Below are positions 31,423 through 40,264 of a DNA stretch of 64,000 nucleotides, one piece after another. How positions within the stretch are numbered: position 1 is the stretch's first letter; each line of letters opens with the position of its first letter. Made by a program: the position numbers and the translations under genes. Below the pieces are notes generated by a model that was not told where the DNA came from, searched no databases, and saw only the letters and a list, made by a program, of their open reading frames with translations. The stretch comes from Providencia rettgeri (GTDB taxonomy: Bacteria > Pseudomonadota > Gammaproteobacteria > Enterobacterales > Enterobacteriaceae), in NCBI RefSeq assembly GCF_013702265.1, contig NZ_CP059348.1:3410001-3474000 (forward strand), read 5' to 3'.

Positions 31423-32553
31423 TTAATACGCGAGACGATAATGTACCTTCTCACCTGCGGTTAACGCTGGCAAATCACTGTAATTACTTGATAATTCAAT
31501 AAACCCACGTAATTCAGGAATATATAATTTTTGATACCATTCTAGCTCTGAGCGGCGATGCAATTGATTGCTAGCAAAATCGAGGATCAAACATTTCTGT
31601 CCGCTTCTCGCTGATTCCATCACCAACAAGCCATCGTCCCAGATAACCATATCTTGCAGATGGTTATAACCCGCTTCCTTGATTAGCTTAAAATTCCCAT
31701 CTTGATACTGATAAAGGGAAAATAATCGGCGGGAAGGCTCTTGAGCCGCCAAATAAATATCCCCTTTCTGATTCTGAACCGCCTCATTAATACGAATAGG
31801 CAACCATCGATGGCTCACTACGTTTTTCTGCGCGATGTTCACCACCACTTCAAGAGAGCCCATTTCGTTACCGTAGCTGTACCACACAATCACATTGCCA
31901 TCATGAACCGCATAAGAAAATGTCGAATTATCCGCGATTTCTTCAGGATAAAAACGCTTCACAAGCTCACGTGGATCCATCAAATATTGCCACGTAAGCC
32001 CTTTATCCGTGCTGGTGAAGATCTTTTGGTTGTCGATCAAGACATAAGGCTCCCCCTGACCACTTTGGTACATTTTCCCGGTAATTGCCGCATAAATGTA
32101 TTCACCATACCCATCTTTCCAAGGTGTTAGAGGCGTAATCGAATTATCCGCTAAATTCACAGTACGATACCCATCGCGCACCATTAAAAGGCACTGAGAC
32201 TCTTCACACACCGCGTTATAAAAACTGTCGCTAAATTGCGTGATAAAACGCACGCCATCTTTATTGGCAAATAACACCTGATAACTATCTTCCTGTGCAG
32301 GCGAAAACAAATCTGACCGATTGTAATAGTAGGATGAGCGGCCATTTTTCTGGGCAATGATCAGCGTGCCGTCTTTCGCAGGATACGTTTTGGCATAATC
32401 ATAATCCGCAATATAAGCATTGCTCTCTTGGCTATTCTCTTTCCACTGCCATGGCGTATCATTCCCACCAAATACCAGTATCAATGTTGATCCAATACAC
32501 ACCAAGAAAACGGCACCCGTCACCAGAAAACGCCAACTTAGAAATGGATTCAT
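31423..32553 (-). CDS. Unknown membrane-anchored, propeller-like protein
   Basis: 376 residues. One N-terminal membrane anchor (about 10-30) precedes a large probably periplasmic domain rich in beta strands. The stretch STDKGLTWQYL (about 180-190) is an Asp-box (SxDxGxTW) as in BNR/sortilin beta-propellers, and several Tyr/Trp-rich blade-like segments surround it. I do not recognise a named family. Its start shares one base with the stop of the preceding gene (TAATG), so the two are one coupled operon. Confidence 0.7.
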   Translation of the reverse strand: MNPFLSWRFLVTGAVFLVCIGSTLILVFGGNDTPWQWKENSQESNAYIADYDYAKTYPAKDGTLIIAQKNGRSSYYYNRSDLFSPAQEDSYQVLFANKDGVRFITQFSDSFYNAVCEESQCLLMVRDGYRTVNLADNSITPLTPWKDGYGEYIYAAITGKMYQSGQGEPYVLIDNQKIFTSTDKGLTWQYLMDPRELVKRFYPEEIADNSTFSYAVHDGNVIVWYSYGNEMGSLEVVVNIAQKNVVSHRWLPIRINEAVQNQKGDIYLAAQEPSRRLFSLYQYQDGNFKLIKEAGYNHLQDMVIWDDGLLVMESARSGQKCLILDFASNQLHRRSELEWYQKLYIPELRGFIELSSNYSDLPALTAGEKVHYRLAY

Positions 32554-33806
32554 TAGCGTACCTCCATAACATAAGTGTCTTTACCTTGTTGGCGTCGTAA
32601 TGCGCTCAAGACAGCTTGGGTTTGGTAATAGCCATTACCCCGTTTCGAAAATCGATAATAAGCCGCCATACCAAGGGCAATTAAGAAACAGATACCCAAT
32701 GTTATCGAGCTGGCAAAACCAATAAATATCAGGTCATTATCGAGCAAATACAGCCAATCCCAATAATCCCAGTGATTTCCCCTGTCAACAATATCGCTAA
32801 TTGCTGTCGCGCCAAAAATCGCCAAGAATAATGCCAAAATAATGCCCGTGATCCCCCATAACGCCAGATACAGTCCGCGTTCTTGCGCCATACCTCGGGC
32901 AGACAACGTGTAAGCTAAATTATCTTGGTGGTTATACAGACCAAATACGACGCTATCAGGAAACCCATCTTCGACTTTGGAGTGATAGACTTCTACCTCA
33001 TCCCCTTGAGCGAGAAAAAAGCTGTGGTTATTAAAGAAGGGTTTTGAGCCATCTAACTTGAGGTTTAAATGGCTTTTATTCACTTGAAGCTCTACTTCAT
33101 TGCGGGTGTATGTTCCCCCACGATAATAATATTCAATCGTCTTGATACTCTTAATATTCACTTTGCCTTTTGTCACCTGTAACGCGGTTTCAGGGATAGG
33201 CTTTTGCTTTCGAGAATTTATTTTGAGTGGTTTGGATTTCGGGTTTTTAATTCCTTCAATCTGAATCAGACTTTCGCCAGAAATTACCTGAAACTTGCCC
33301 GCTATCACTAAATCTAATGCGCGTAAGATGGTTTTTCGTTTTCGGCTAAAAATAGTGAAGGTTTGTGAAATGCACATAGACAGCAGAACAGCCCCCACAA
33401 AAGCCGCCATGCCTAATAATGACCCTAAAACAATTAACCATGTGCTCTCTTCATCATTAAACACGCAAAAAAATGCGGGGATAAAGAGTGCAGCAAGCCC
33501 AAAAGAAAGCAGGTACTGCTTTACTAACCCTTTGTCAAATTTAAGGTTTCTATCAGGTTCCAAACGGCCATGTTCTGGGTGATACACCCAATTGAGCCAA
33601 TAGCTCCCATCATTCAGTTGTTCAGCAGAAATAATCAACGTGTCGTCTTTATTCAATCGTTCCAAAAATATTTGACTGTTTTCAAAATCTTCAGCATTGA
33701 AAAAAAACACTTTATCCGAAGTTATTAGTCTCACCATGCCCTCTGGTGAAACCTGTTTATAATCGCACTGAATTAGCTTAACGTGAAAATATTGAACACC
33801 CATCAA
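32553..33806 (-). CDS. Unknown multi-pass membrane protein
   Basis: 417 residues with a soluble beta-rich N-terminus (about 1-90), two membrane helices (about 95-115 and 122-148), a long soluble central domain (150-305), then two more helices (about 311-330 and 355-380) and a basic tail. No family recognised. First gene of a two-gene operon with the propeller-like protein. The pairing of a membrane protein with an extracytoplasmic propeller suggests a shared envelope complex, which is inference only. Confidence 0.7.
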   Translation of the reverse strand: MMGVQYFHVKLIQCDYKQVSPEGMVRLITSDKVFFFNAEDFENSQIFLERLNKDDTLIISAEQLNDGSYWLNWVYHPEHGRLEPDRNLKFDKGLVKQYLLSFGLAALFIPAFFCVFNDEESTWLIVLGSLLGMAAFVGAVLLSMCISQTFTIFSRKRKTILRALDLVIAGKFQVISGESLIQIEGIKNPKSKPLKINSRKQKPIPETALQVTKGKVNIKSIKTIEYYYRGGTYTRNEVELQVNKSHLNLKLDGSKPFFNNHSFFLAQGDEVEVYHSKVEDGFPDSVVFGLYNHQDNLAYTLSARGMAQERGLYLALWGITGIILALFLAIFGATAISDIVDRGNHWDYWDWLYLLDNDLIFIGFASSITLGICFLIALGMAAYYRFSKRGNGYYQTQAVLSALRRQQGKDTYVMEVR

Positions 33807-34086
33807 TGATGCCTATTTGTTATAGTTAATTTAACATTATGATAATAAATAAAGGTATATTGCCCTAGTTAAACTTGCCCTATACTAGAACAATTCAGAT
33901 AATTACAGGCTCAAAGGCAATCAGTTAAAAGCTGATAAATGCCTGTTTTACTCTTAAAATGCAACCAGACTCTAGTAAAGGAAATAATTACTGCTAGACT
34001 GGCGCAGATGAGTTATTTTGAATACATTACATCCCAAGAAACCGTTATTTTATCCCTACCGTTAACGACAAATTTGAATAAACGCG
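33807..34086. other. Divergent intergenic region upstream of hutC
   Basis: It must hold promoters for both directions. A TATACT -10-like hexamer lies near 33885. I see no TGTATATACA operator here, so hutC autoregulation is not supported by sequence. Confidence 0.4.
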
Positions 34087-34800
34087 ATGACATCAAAACC
34101 GGCCTACAAGCAAATTCAATCTTACATCCTACGGAGTATTGATTTAGGGATTTTCAAACCCGAAACTCAGATCCCCACTGAACTTGAGTTATGTGCCCAA
34201 TTTAATGTTAGCCGTATGACGGTAAATAAAGCGATTTCTGAACTCAGCCAGAAAGGTATCTTAAATCGGATTGCAGGAAAAGGGACTTTTGTTGCTACTC
34301 AAAAGCATGAACTCCCCGTCACCAAAGCCTTTGATATTTTTGATGAAATTTCAGTTAGTGGGAATAAATATGCAGGCCACCAGCTACAGCTAAAAATCAT
34401 CCCTGCCACTGCAGAAATTGCCCTACAACTTGGTGTCACGGAAGGCAGCGATATTGGCTACTGCAAAATGCTGCATTTTGAAAATGACATTCCACTGATG
34501 CTAGAGGAACGCTATGTGAATCATAGTATTGCCCCTGAATTTGTTCAGCAGCATTTTGGCAATAGTGAAACTCCAAGCGGCTATTTACAGCGCCATTTCC
34601 CTGTCAGTGAAATGGAGCACACCATTGAAGCAATTTTGGCCACTAAGCCTATCGCTCAAGCCTTATCCATCAAAGAACATGCCCCTTGTTTGCAGCTAAG
34701 CCGCCGTACATGGACAGGCAGCACGTTGATCAGCTACGTCAATATGATCAGCGCAGGCTCCCGCTATAAATTGAAATTACATTCCCGCATTGAAAGTTAA
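34087..34800 (+). CDS. hutC: HutC-type GntR-family repressor
   Basis: 237 residues. A winged helix (about 1-72, TELELCAQFNVSRMTVNKAI, RIAGKGTFVA) is followed by a UTRA effector domain (about 85-230) of the HutC/FarR class. An in-frame TGA at 34075 rules out an earlier start; the ribosome binding site is weak. HutC proteins bind TGTA-N2-TACA and are released by urocanate. Three such sites lie in front of hutU at 44.5 kb. It is convergent with the ETF:quinone oxidoreductase gene at the far end of the same cluster. Confidence 0.88.
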   Translation: MTSKPAYKQIQSYILRSIDLGIFKPETQIPTELELCAQFNVSRMTVNKAISELSQKGILNRIAGKGTFVATQKHELPVTKAFDIFDEISVSGNKYAGHQLQLKIIPATAEIALQLGVTEGSDIGYCKMLHFENDIPLMLEERYVNHSIAPEFVQQHFGNSETPSGYLQRHFPVSEMEHTIEAILATKPIAQALSIKEHAPCLQLSRRTWTGSTLISYVNMISAGSRYKLKLHSRIES

Positions 34801-34849
34801 TCTTTGGTAATAAACATTCATCAAATAAAGCTGTTACCAAATAAAACAA

Positions 34850-34876
34850 GCATAAAAAATGGGGCACTCTGGCCCC
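34850..34876 (-). terminator. Terminator of the permease-ETF operon
   Basis: On the minus strand GGGGCCAGAGTGCCCC is followed by ATTTTTTATG. It ends the operon after the ETF:quinone oxidoreductase gene. Confidence 0.9.
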
Positions 34877-34989
34877 AAAACGACTGATAAACAACGAAAA
34901 TACCGTTCGATAATCTCCACATCACAGACATTACGTCAGGTATCAACACATCAACATCACAACAAATCATTTTCTCACAACAAAGATAA

Positions 34990-36672
34990 CTACATGCCTT
35001 GATAAATAGGTCCTTCTCCCCCTTGCGGTGCTGTCCACGTAATATTTTGCAGAGGGTCTTTGATATCACACGCTTTGCAATGCAGGCAGTTCTGCGCATT
35101 TATTTGCAGTTTTTCCTGCGCCTGATCATTCACTATTTCATACACACCCGCAGGGCAATATCGCGTTTCCGGTGAAGCATAAGTGGATAAATTCACGCGA
35201 ATAGGAATTTCATTATCTTTTAAACGTAAGTGGCAAGGCTGCTCTTCTGCATGGTTTGTATTGGATAAAAACACCGATGAGGGTTTATCAAATGACAGTT
35301 TGCCATCCGGTTTTGGATAATGGATCGGCTGAAATTCACTGGCAGGCCTAAGCCCTTGGTGATCATCCCGTTTGAGTTTAAGCGTCCAAGGGCTACGCCC
35401 CTTTAATAACCATTGCTCAGCCCCGAACATTAACGACCCCATCACTAACCCTTTTTTCATATACGGCTTGAAATTACGGGTCTGATAAAGTTCGTCATAC
35501 AACCAGCTTTGTTCGAACTTTTGCTGAAATTGGCGGGTAAATTCTGCGTAATCGACGCTATCTTCGACGAACGATTCAAATAAAGCCTCTGCCGCTAACA
35601 TGCCGCTTTTCACCGCGCAGTGGCTACCTTTAATGCGCGCTGCATTCAAAAAACCTGCATCATCGCCAATTAATGCACCGCCGGGGAAGCTTAGCTCTGG
35701 TAATGCGGATAACCCCCCCGCCACCATGGTACGCGCCCCATAACTCACGCGCTCACCTCCTTGCAAAAAAGCACTGAAGGCAGGATGAGTTTTTAAACGC
35801 TGAAATTCATCGAATGGGGATAAATAAGGATTTTCATAATTCAGCCCTACCACCAGCCCCACAGCGACTAAGTTTTCCCCATAGTGGTACGCGAATCCGC
35901 CCCCATAGGTTTGGTTATCCAACGGCCAGCCGATTGAATGCACCACGAGCCCCGCTTGATGCTGCTCTTTAGGAATTTGCCAAATCTCTTTAAGGCCCAG
36001 TCCATAAGTCTGTTTACCGCGGTTTGCCGCTAAATCAAAATGAGCAATTAACTGTTTACCCAGTTGCCCTCGGCACCCTTCAGCGAAAAAAGTCATTTTG
36101 GCTAACAGGTTCATACCGGCTTGATACATGGCTGTCGGGTTGCCCTGTTTGTCTAGCCCCATGTCGCCAGTGGTGACGCCAATAACCTGTCCTGCATCAT
36201 CAAAAAGGATTTCGGTAGCCGCAAACCCCGGGAAAATATCGACACCGAGTTGCTCCGCTTCTACTGCAAGTGCTGCGCTGACTTGCCCAAGGCTGCCAAT
36301 CACATTACCGTGGTTTTTCAGGCAAGCAGGTAACAAAGATAATGGCAATTTGCTGGCTTTGTTCTCTTTGAGCCATAAAAAACGATCTTCACTGACGGCG
36401 GTGAGTGAGGCAGAAATGGTTTGCTGCCAGTCGGGTAATAACTCATTCAGTCCACGCGGATCGATCACTGCGCCCGATAAAATATGAGCCCCAACTTCGG
36501 CGCCTTTATCAATTAAGCAGACGCTAAGCTCCCGACCGGTTTGTAACGAGAGCTGTTTAATGCGAATTGCCGCCGATAATCCTGCGGGCCCACCACCGAC
36601 AATCAGGACATCAAACTCCATGGATTCTCGCGCACAAGACGCCGAAACATTCGCGCTATTGTCGATAGTCAT
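34990..36672 (-). CDS. Electron transfer flavoprotein:ubiquinone oxidoreductase (full-length)
   Basis: 560 residues. An FAD Rossmann motif VGGGPAGLSAA (about 25-35) starts the flavoprotein part, and the C-terminus holds a 4Fe-4S site: Cys506 (CPAGVYEI) and Cys529, Cys532, Cys535 (CLHCKAC). This is the full-length mitochondrial/Pseudomonas type, not the split FixC plus FixX form of E. coli. It passes electrons from reduced ETF to membrane quinone. It lies 11 nt after ETF alpha and is last in the operon. Its presence makes acyl-CoA oxidation coupled to respiration the natural reading. Confidence 0.93.
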   Translation of the reverse strand: MTIDNSANVSASCARESMEFDVLIVGGGPAGLSAAIRIKQLSLQTGRELSVCLIDKGAEVGAHILSGAVIDPRGLNELLPDWQQTISASLTAVSEDRFLWLKENKASKLPLSLLPACLKNHGNVIGSLGQVSAALAVEAEQLGVDIFPGFAATEILFDDAGQVIGVTTGDMGLDKQGNPTAMYQAGMNLLAKMTFFAEGCRGQLGKQLIAHFDLAANRGKQTYGLGLKEIWQIPKEQHQAGLVVHSIGWPLDNQTYGGGFAYHYGENLVAVGLVVGLNYENPYLSPFDEFQRLKTHPAFSAFLQGGERVSYGARTMVAGGLSALPELSFPGGALIGDDAGFLNAARIKGSHCAVKSGMLAAEALFESFVEDSVDYAEFTRQFQQKFEQSWLYDELYQTRNFKPYMKKGLVMGSLMFGAEQWLLKGRSPWTLKLKRDDHQGLRPASEFQPIHYPKPDGKLSFDKPSSVFLSNTNHAEEQPCHLRLKDNEIPIRVNLSTYASPETRYCPAGVYEIVNDQAQEKLQINAQNCLHCKACDIKDPLQNITWTAPQGGEGPIYQGM

Positions 36673-36683
36673 TTTGCTCTCTC

Positions 36684-37634
36684 CTACGCCAGCGCTTTAT
36701 CAAATTCAGGTAAGATCTCAAACAGATCCCCCACAATGCCGTAGTCTGCCACTTGGAAAATCGGCGCTTCCGGATCGCTGTTAATCGCCACGATCACTTT
36801 GCTCTCTTTCATGCCCGCGATATGTTGAATGGCGCCGGAGATCCCAACTGCAATATACAGATCTGGCGCGACGATCTTGCCCGTTTGTCCGACTTGATAA
36901 TCATTTGGCACATACCCCGCATCCACTGCCGCACGGGAAGCCCCCACCGCAGCCCCTAATTTGTCGGCAATGGTTTCCAGCAAAGCAAAATTCTCACCGG
37001 AACTTAAACCGCGCCCCCCTGAAATCACCACTTTGGCAGAGCTTAATTCCGCACGGCTCATCTGGGTTAATGACTGGCTAGTGAGCGCCGAAAGTTGGGT
37101 GAACTGTGCAACAGACACAGGTTCGATTCCTACAGGGGACTGGGTTGCAGCCGCTCCTGAAAATGCTGAGCTGCGTACGGTGATCACCACCTGATTGCCA
37201 TTGTTTTGCACCGTCGCCAACGCATTTCCGGCATAAATTGGGCGGACAAACGTTTGTGCATCCACCACTTGGGTAATATCCGAAATCTGGGAAATACCCA
37301 GCGTGGCAGCGACGCGAGGGGCAATGTTTTTACCAAATGTGGTCGCAGGAAAGATAATGTGGCTATAGCCCTGCGCCACGGCAACCACCGCGCTCGTCAT
37401 GGATTCCGCCAGCGCATTTTTGAGCGGTTCGGCATCGACGGTTATGACTTTTTCGACGCCGAGAATGGATGCCGCGGATTGTGCCACCGCAGCCACTTGG
37501 CTTCCCGACACCAGCACATGCAAGCTTCCGCCCTGTGCAATGATTTCGCGTGCCGCCGTTATGCTGTTATAGGTTGAAGATTTAATGGTTTGGTTATCGT
37601 GCTCAACAACGACTAAAACGGATAATTGGCTCAT
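36684..37634 (-). CDS. etfA: Electron transfer flavoprotein alpha subunit
   Basis: 316 residues. The C-terminal FAD domain (VISGGRGLSSGENF, VGQTGKIVAPDLYIAVGISGAIQH, INSDPEAPIFQVADYGIVGD) is complete and typical. Pairs with the beta subunit encoded 14 nt upstream to accept electrons from the acyl-CoA dehydrogenase. Length is close to the common aerobic (non-bifurcating) ETF; assignment to the non-bifurcating group is inferred from the linked quinone oxidoreductase. Confidence 0.95.
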   Translation of the reverse strand: MSQLSVLVVVEHDNQTIKSSTYNSITAAREIIAQGGSLHVLVSGSQVAAVAQSAASILGVEKVITVDAEPLKNALAESMTSAVVAVAQGYSHIIFPATTFGKNIAPRVAATLGISQISDITQVVDAQTFVRPIYAGNALATVQNNGNQVVITVRSSAFSGAAATQSPVGIEPVSVAQFTQLSALTSQSLTQMSRAELSSAKVVISGGRGLSSGENFALLETIADKLGAAVGASRAAVDAGYVPNDYQVGQTGKIVAPDLYIAVGISGAIQHIAGMKESKVIVAINSDPEAPIFQVADYGIVGDLFEILPEFDKALA

Positions 37635-37648
37635 GTTCAGGCTCCCTG

Positions 37649-38404
37649 TTAAATCACTTCTTTGGCTTGCAGTTCAGTCACTAACGTGGCGGCATCATTC
37701 AACATGGTGCACTGCCCAGAACGCTTTTTCGGTTCCATCACGTTGACGATTTTTACTTGCTCTAATGGGCTAAAATTCAGTGTGGAAATATCAATGATGT
37801 CTAATGGTTTTTTCTTTGCCTTCATGATGTTAGGCAATGTGGCATAGCGAGGTTCATTTAAACGCAAGTCGGTAGTCACAATCGCAGGCAATCCCATGGA
37901 TAAGGTTTCTAAGCCGCCATCGATTTCACGCGTGACTTGCAACGTTTCGCCCTCGACCACAATCTGCGAAGCAAATGTCGCTTGTGCACAACCCAATAGC
38001 GCCGAAAGCATTTGCCCAGTTTGGTTGCAATCATCATCAATAGCTTGCTTGCCGAGTAAAATTAAATCCGGTTGCTCTTGACTCACCACTTGCTGCAAAA
38101 GGCGGGCAATATCCAGCGGCTCTAACACCATTTCTACTGGCTTTTGAATCAAAATGGCTCGGTCAGCCCCAATCGCCATTGCACTACGCAGCGTATCTTG
38201 CGCCGTGGCTTCACCAATGGAGACTGCAACTACTTCGGTAGCTTTGCCCGCTTCTTTCAAGCGTACCGCCTCTTCTACCGCAATCTCATCAAACGGGTTC
38301 ATCGCCATTTTGACATTCGCCAGCTCAACTCCAGAGCCATCGGCTTTAACCCGTACTTTGACGTTATGGTCAATGACCCGTTTTACTGCGACTAAAATTT
38401 TCAT
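37649..38404 (-). CDS. etfB: Electron transfer flavoprotein beta subunit
   Basis: 251 residues from ATG 38404 ([19 protein letters not shown]), which has AGGAG 5-6 nt upstream and is the family start; 24 more open codons upstream are unlikely coding. The AMP-binding region ([24 protein letters not shown]) and the recognition loop ([21 protein letters not shown]) are conserved. It forms the ETF dimer with the next gene. A 138-bp gap separates it from the permease gene without a clear terminator. Confidence 0.95.
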   Translation of the reverse strand: MKILVAVKRVIDHNVKVRVKADGSGVELANVKMAMNPFDEIAVEEAVRLKEAGKATEVVAVSIGEATAQDTLRSAMAIGADRAILIQKPVEMVLEPLDIARLLQQVVSQEQPDLILLGKQAIDDDCNQTGQMLSALLGCAQATFASQIVVEGETLQVTREIDGGLETLSMGLPAIVTTDLRLNEPRYATLPNIMKAKKKPLDIIDISTLNFSPLEQVKIVNVMEPKKRSGQCTMLNDAATLVTELQAKEVI

Positions 38405-38542
38405 AACCACTCCTATCGCGCACTTTGTTACTGCTATTTTTGAGTTGAGGGAGCCCATAGCAGTGAATATTTTCACTGCTAGGACGCCGTCACTGACTAT
38501 TTTTATCGTTGGAAAATTAAGATGTTACCTAAGAAATAAACC

Positions 38543-39982
38543 TTATTTGGTTTCTGGCAATATCAGGCTTGGCGCCACTGACATTGGCCAAATTTTTACC
38601 GCGACATAGTAGATGATACTGGTGGCCACTAAACCGACAATCCACGAAATATCCACGCCGCCTAGGCTATCGACCAACGGGCCTGTATAGAATCCGGTGG
38701 CAATAAATGGCATTTGGATCAATACGCCAACCACGTAGGTGATGATCCCCACTTTGTTCCAGCGACCATAACGGCCATTCGGGTTGGATAATTGCGGAAC
38801 ATCGTAGCGACCTTTCGTCACCCAGTAGTAATCCACTAAGTTAATCGCACTCCATGGCGTAAAGAACGCTAATAAAAACAGCAAGAAAGCCGAGAACAGT
38901 TTTAAGAATGAATGTTGCCCAGCCAGACCTAAAGCCGTCGAAAAGCTCACCATGAGGATAATAAAGAACAGACGCTGCCCACGGGAAATCTGGTGTTTAC
39001 CACGGAAACCACACCAAATCGCCGCCATCGACATAAAGCTACCGTAAGCATTCAGCGCGGTAATCGTCACTTTGCCAAAGAAAATGCTGATATACAGCAG
39101 CGCTGCAATTAAGCCCGTGCTGCCTAAGCCAACAATGTAGGAAACTTCATGACCCGCAAATTGATTGCCAGCAAGCGCTGCCGCAAACACCCCTAGGATC
39201 ATCGAGGCTTGAGTCCCGATCACCGTACCTGAACCCACCGCTAAAAACGCTTTAATGGTTGGGGTTTTGGTTGGCAAATAACGGGAGTAATCCGCCACAT
39301 AAGGGCCAAATGCAATCTGCCAAGAAGCCGATAGCGACATCGCTAATAGGAAATTTGTCCAATCGAAATGACGATTTGATAATAATACCGAGACGTCATT
39401 CATATAGAACAGACGGAAGAACAGGTAGAAGAAGGCGATAACGCCGACGACACTCGCCACTTTACCGAGAATGTGGATGATGCGGTAACCGCAGATAGTG
39501 ATACCGATGATCACAATCCCAAAAATCACGATCCCCATCCAATCACTGACATTCAGTAATTGCCCCACAGCCTGCCCCGCCAATACTGTCCCACTGGCCG
39601 AGAATCCGACGTACATCATGCAGACTAATAAAATCGGGATGACCGCACCATAAACCCCAAACTGCACGCGGCTGGAGATCATTTGAGGTAGACCCAGCTT
39701 CGGACCTTGTACTGCATGGAGCGCCATAACCGCGCCCCCCAGTAATTGGCCGATAAACAAGCCAATCAACGACCAAAAGACATCGCCCCCCAGTACAACC
39801 GCTAGCGCACCGGTGACGATTGCGGTGATTTGTAAGTTAGCCCCAAACCACAGTGTGAATTGGCTCGACAACGTCCCGTGTCTCTCAGATTCAGGAATAT
39901 AGTCAATGGAACGTGCTTCGATAAGCGGAACATTATCTTGGCGAGACTGCTTTTGCCCGATGATATCGTTGGAAACTGTCAT
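38543..39982 (-). CDS. NCS1-family permease (purine/cytosine permease type)
   Basis: 479 residues, 12 membrane helices. The NCS1 hallmarks ERHGTLSSQFTLWFGANLQI and the glutamine/glycine-rich helix 2 (GGAVMALHAVQGPKLGLPQMISSRVQFG) are clear. NCS1 proteins import nucleobases, hydantoins, thiamine or related heterocycles; members linked to hut loci in pseudomonads take up urocanate, as I recall. Given its neighbours, an imidazole acid (urocanate or imidazolepropionate) is the best guess. It starts a second transcription unit after the terminator at 40222-40249. Confidence 0.85.
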   Translation of the reverse strand: MTVSNDIIGQKQSRQDNVPLIEARSIDYIPESERHGTLSSQFTLWFGANLQITAIVTGALAVVLGGDVFWSLIGLFIGQLLGGAVMALHAVQGPKLGLPQMISSRVQFGVYGAVIPILLVCMMYVGFSASGTVLAGQAVGQLLNVSDWMGIVIFGIVIIGITICGYRIIHILGKVASVVGVIAFFYLFFRLFYMNDVSVLLSNRHFDWTNFLLAMSLSASWQIAFGPYVADYSRYLPTKTPTIKAFLAVGSGTVIGTQASMILGVFAAALAGNQFAGHEVSYIVGLGSTGLIAALLYISIFFGKVTITALNAYGSFMSMAAIWCGFRGKHQISRGQRLFFIILMVSFSTALGLAGQHSFLKLFSAFLLFLLAFFTPWSAINLVDYYWVTKGRYDVPQLSNPNGRYGRWNKVGIITYVVGVLIQMPFIATGFYTGPLVDSLGGVDISWIVGLVATSIIYYVAVKIWPMSVAPSLILPETK

Positions 39983-40215
39983 GGTAATTCCTCTTTAAGC
40001 AAGGCTGGCTTAAAGAATGAACCAATTAGTCGTCAGTAATGAATTCTCTATGTTGTGAGCACAGACATTTGACGTGATGCAGGTATGTTATTGTTTTATC
40101 TACCCGTCATTAATAATTGAAATACATTCTTAAACCTGATTGTTGTTGTGTTTTTAAGTCCATGATCCTGTTGTCAGGGTAGTGCTCCTGTTATTGCTTA
40201 GATACTCATAGCTGG
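39983..40215 (-). promoter_or_regulatory. Upstream region of the permease-ETF operon
   Basis: About 230 bp between the terminator and the permease start, with no gene. Because the upstream unit ends in a terminator, a promoter is expected here. I could not fix hexamers, and no TGTATATACA palindrome is present. Confidence 0.4.
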
Positions 40216-40249
40216 AAAAACCCCGATAAGTCCTGTCTTACCTATCGGG
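40216..40249 (-). terminator. Terminator of hutU-CoA transferase-acyl-CoA dehydrogenase unit
   Basis: On the minus strand CCCGATA (40243-40249) pairs with TATCGGG (40222-40228), followed by GTTTTTCC. It lies 16 nt after the acyl-CoA dehydrogenase stop. Confidence 0.85.
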
Positions 40250-40264
40250 TCGATCACATCAAAA

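Noticed and set aside
33939-34142. 67-codon plus-strand reading frame overlapping the hutC start
   Set aside because: No convincing ribosome binding site, overlaps the conserved hutC N-terminus in another frame, and resembles no protein family.
37128-37140. tRNA T-loop-like word GGTTCGATTCC
   Set aside because: It lies inside the ETF alpha coding sequence and no acceptor stem, D arm or anticodon arm can be built around it.
34990-38404. FixABC-type nitrogen-fixation or carnitine electron-transfer genes
   Set aside because: The oxidoreductase is full-length with its own ferredoxin domain, there is no separate fixX, and no nif or cai genes are present.
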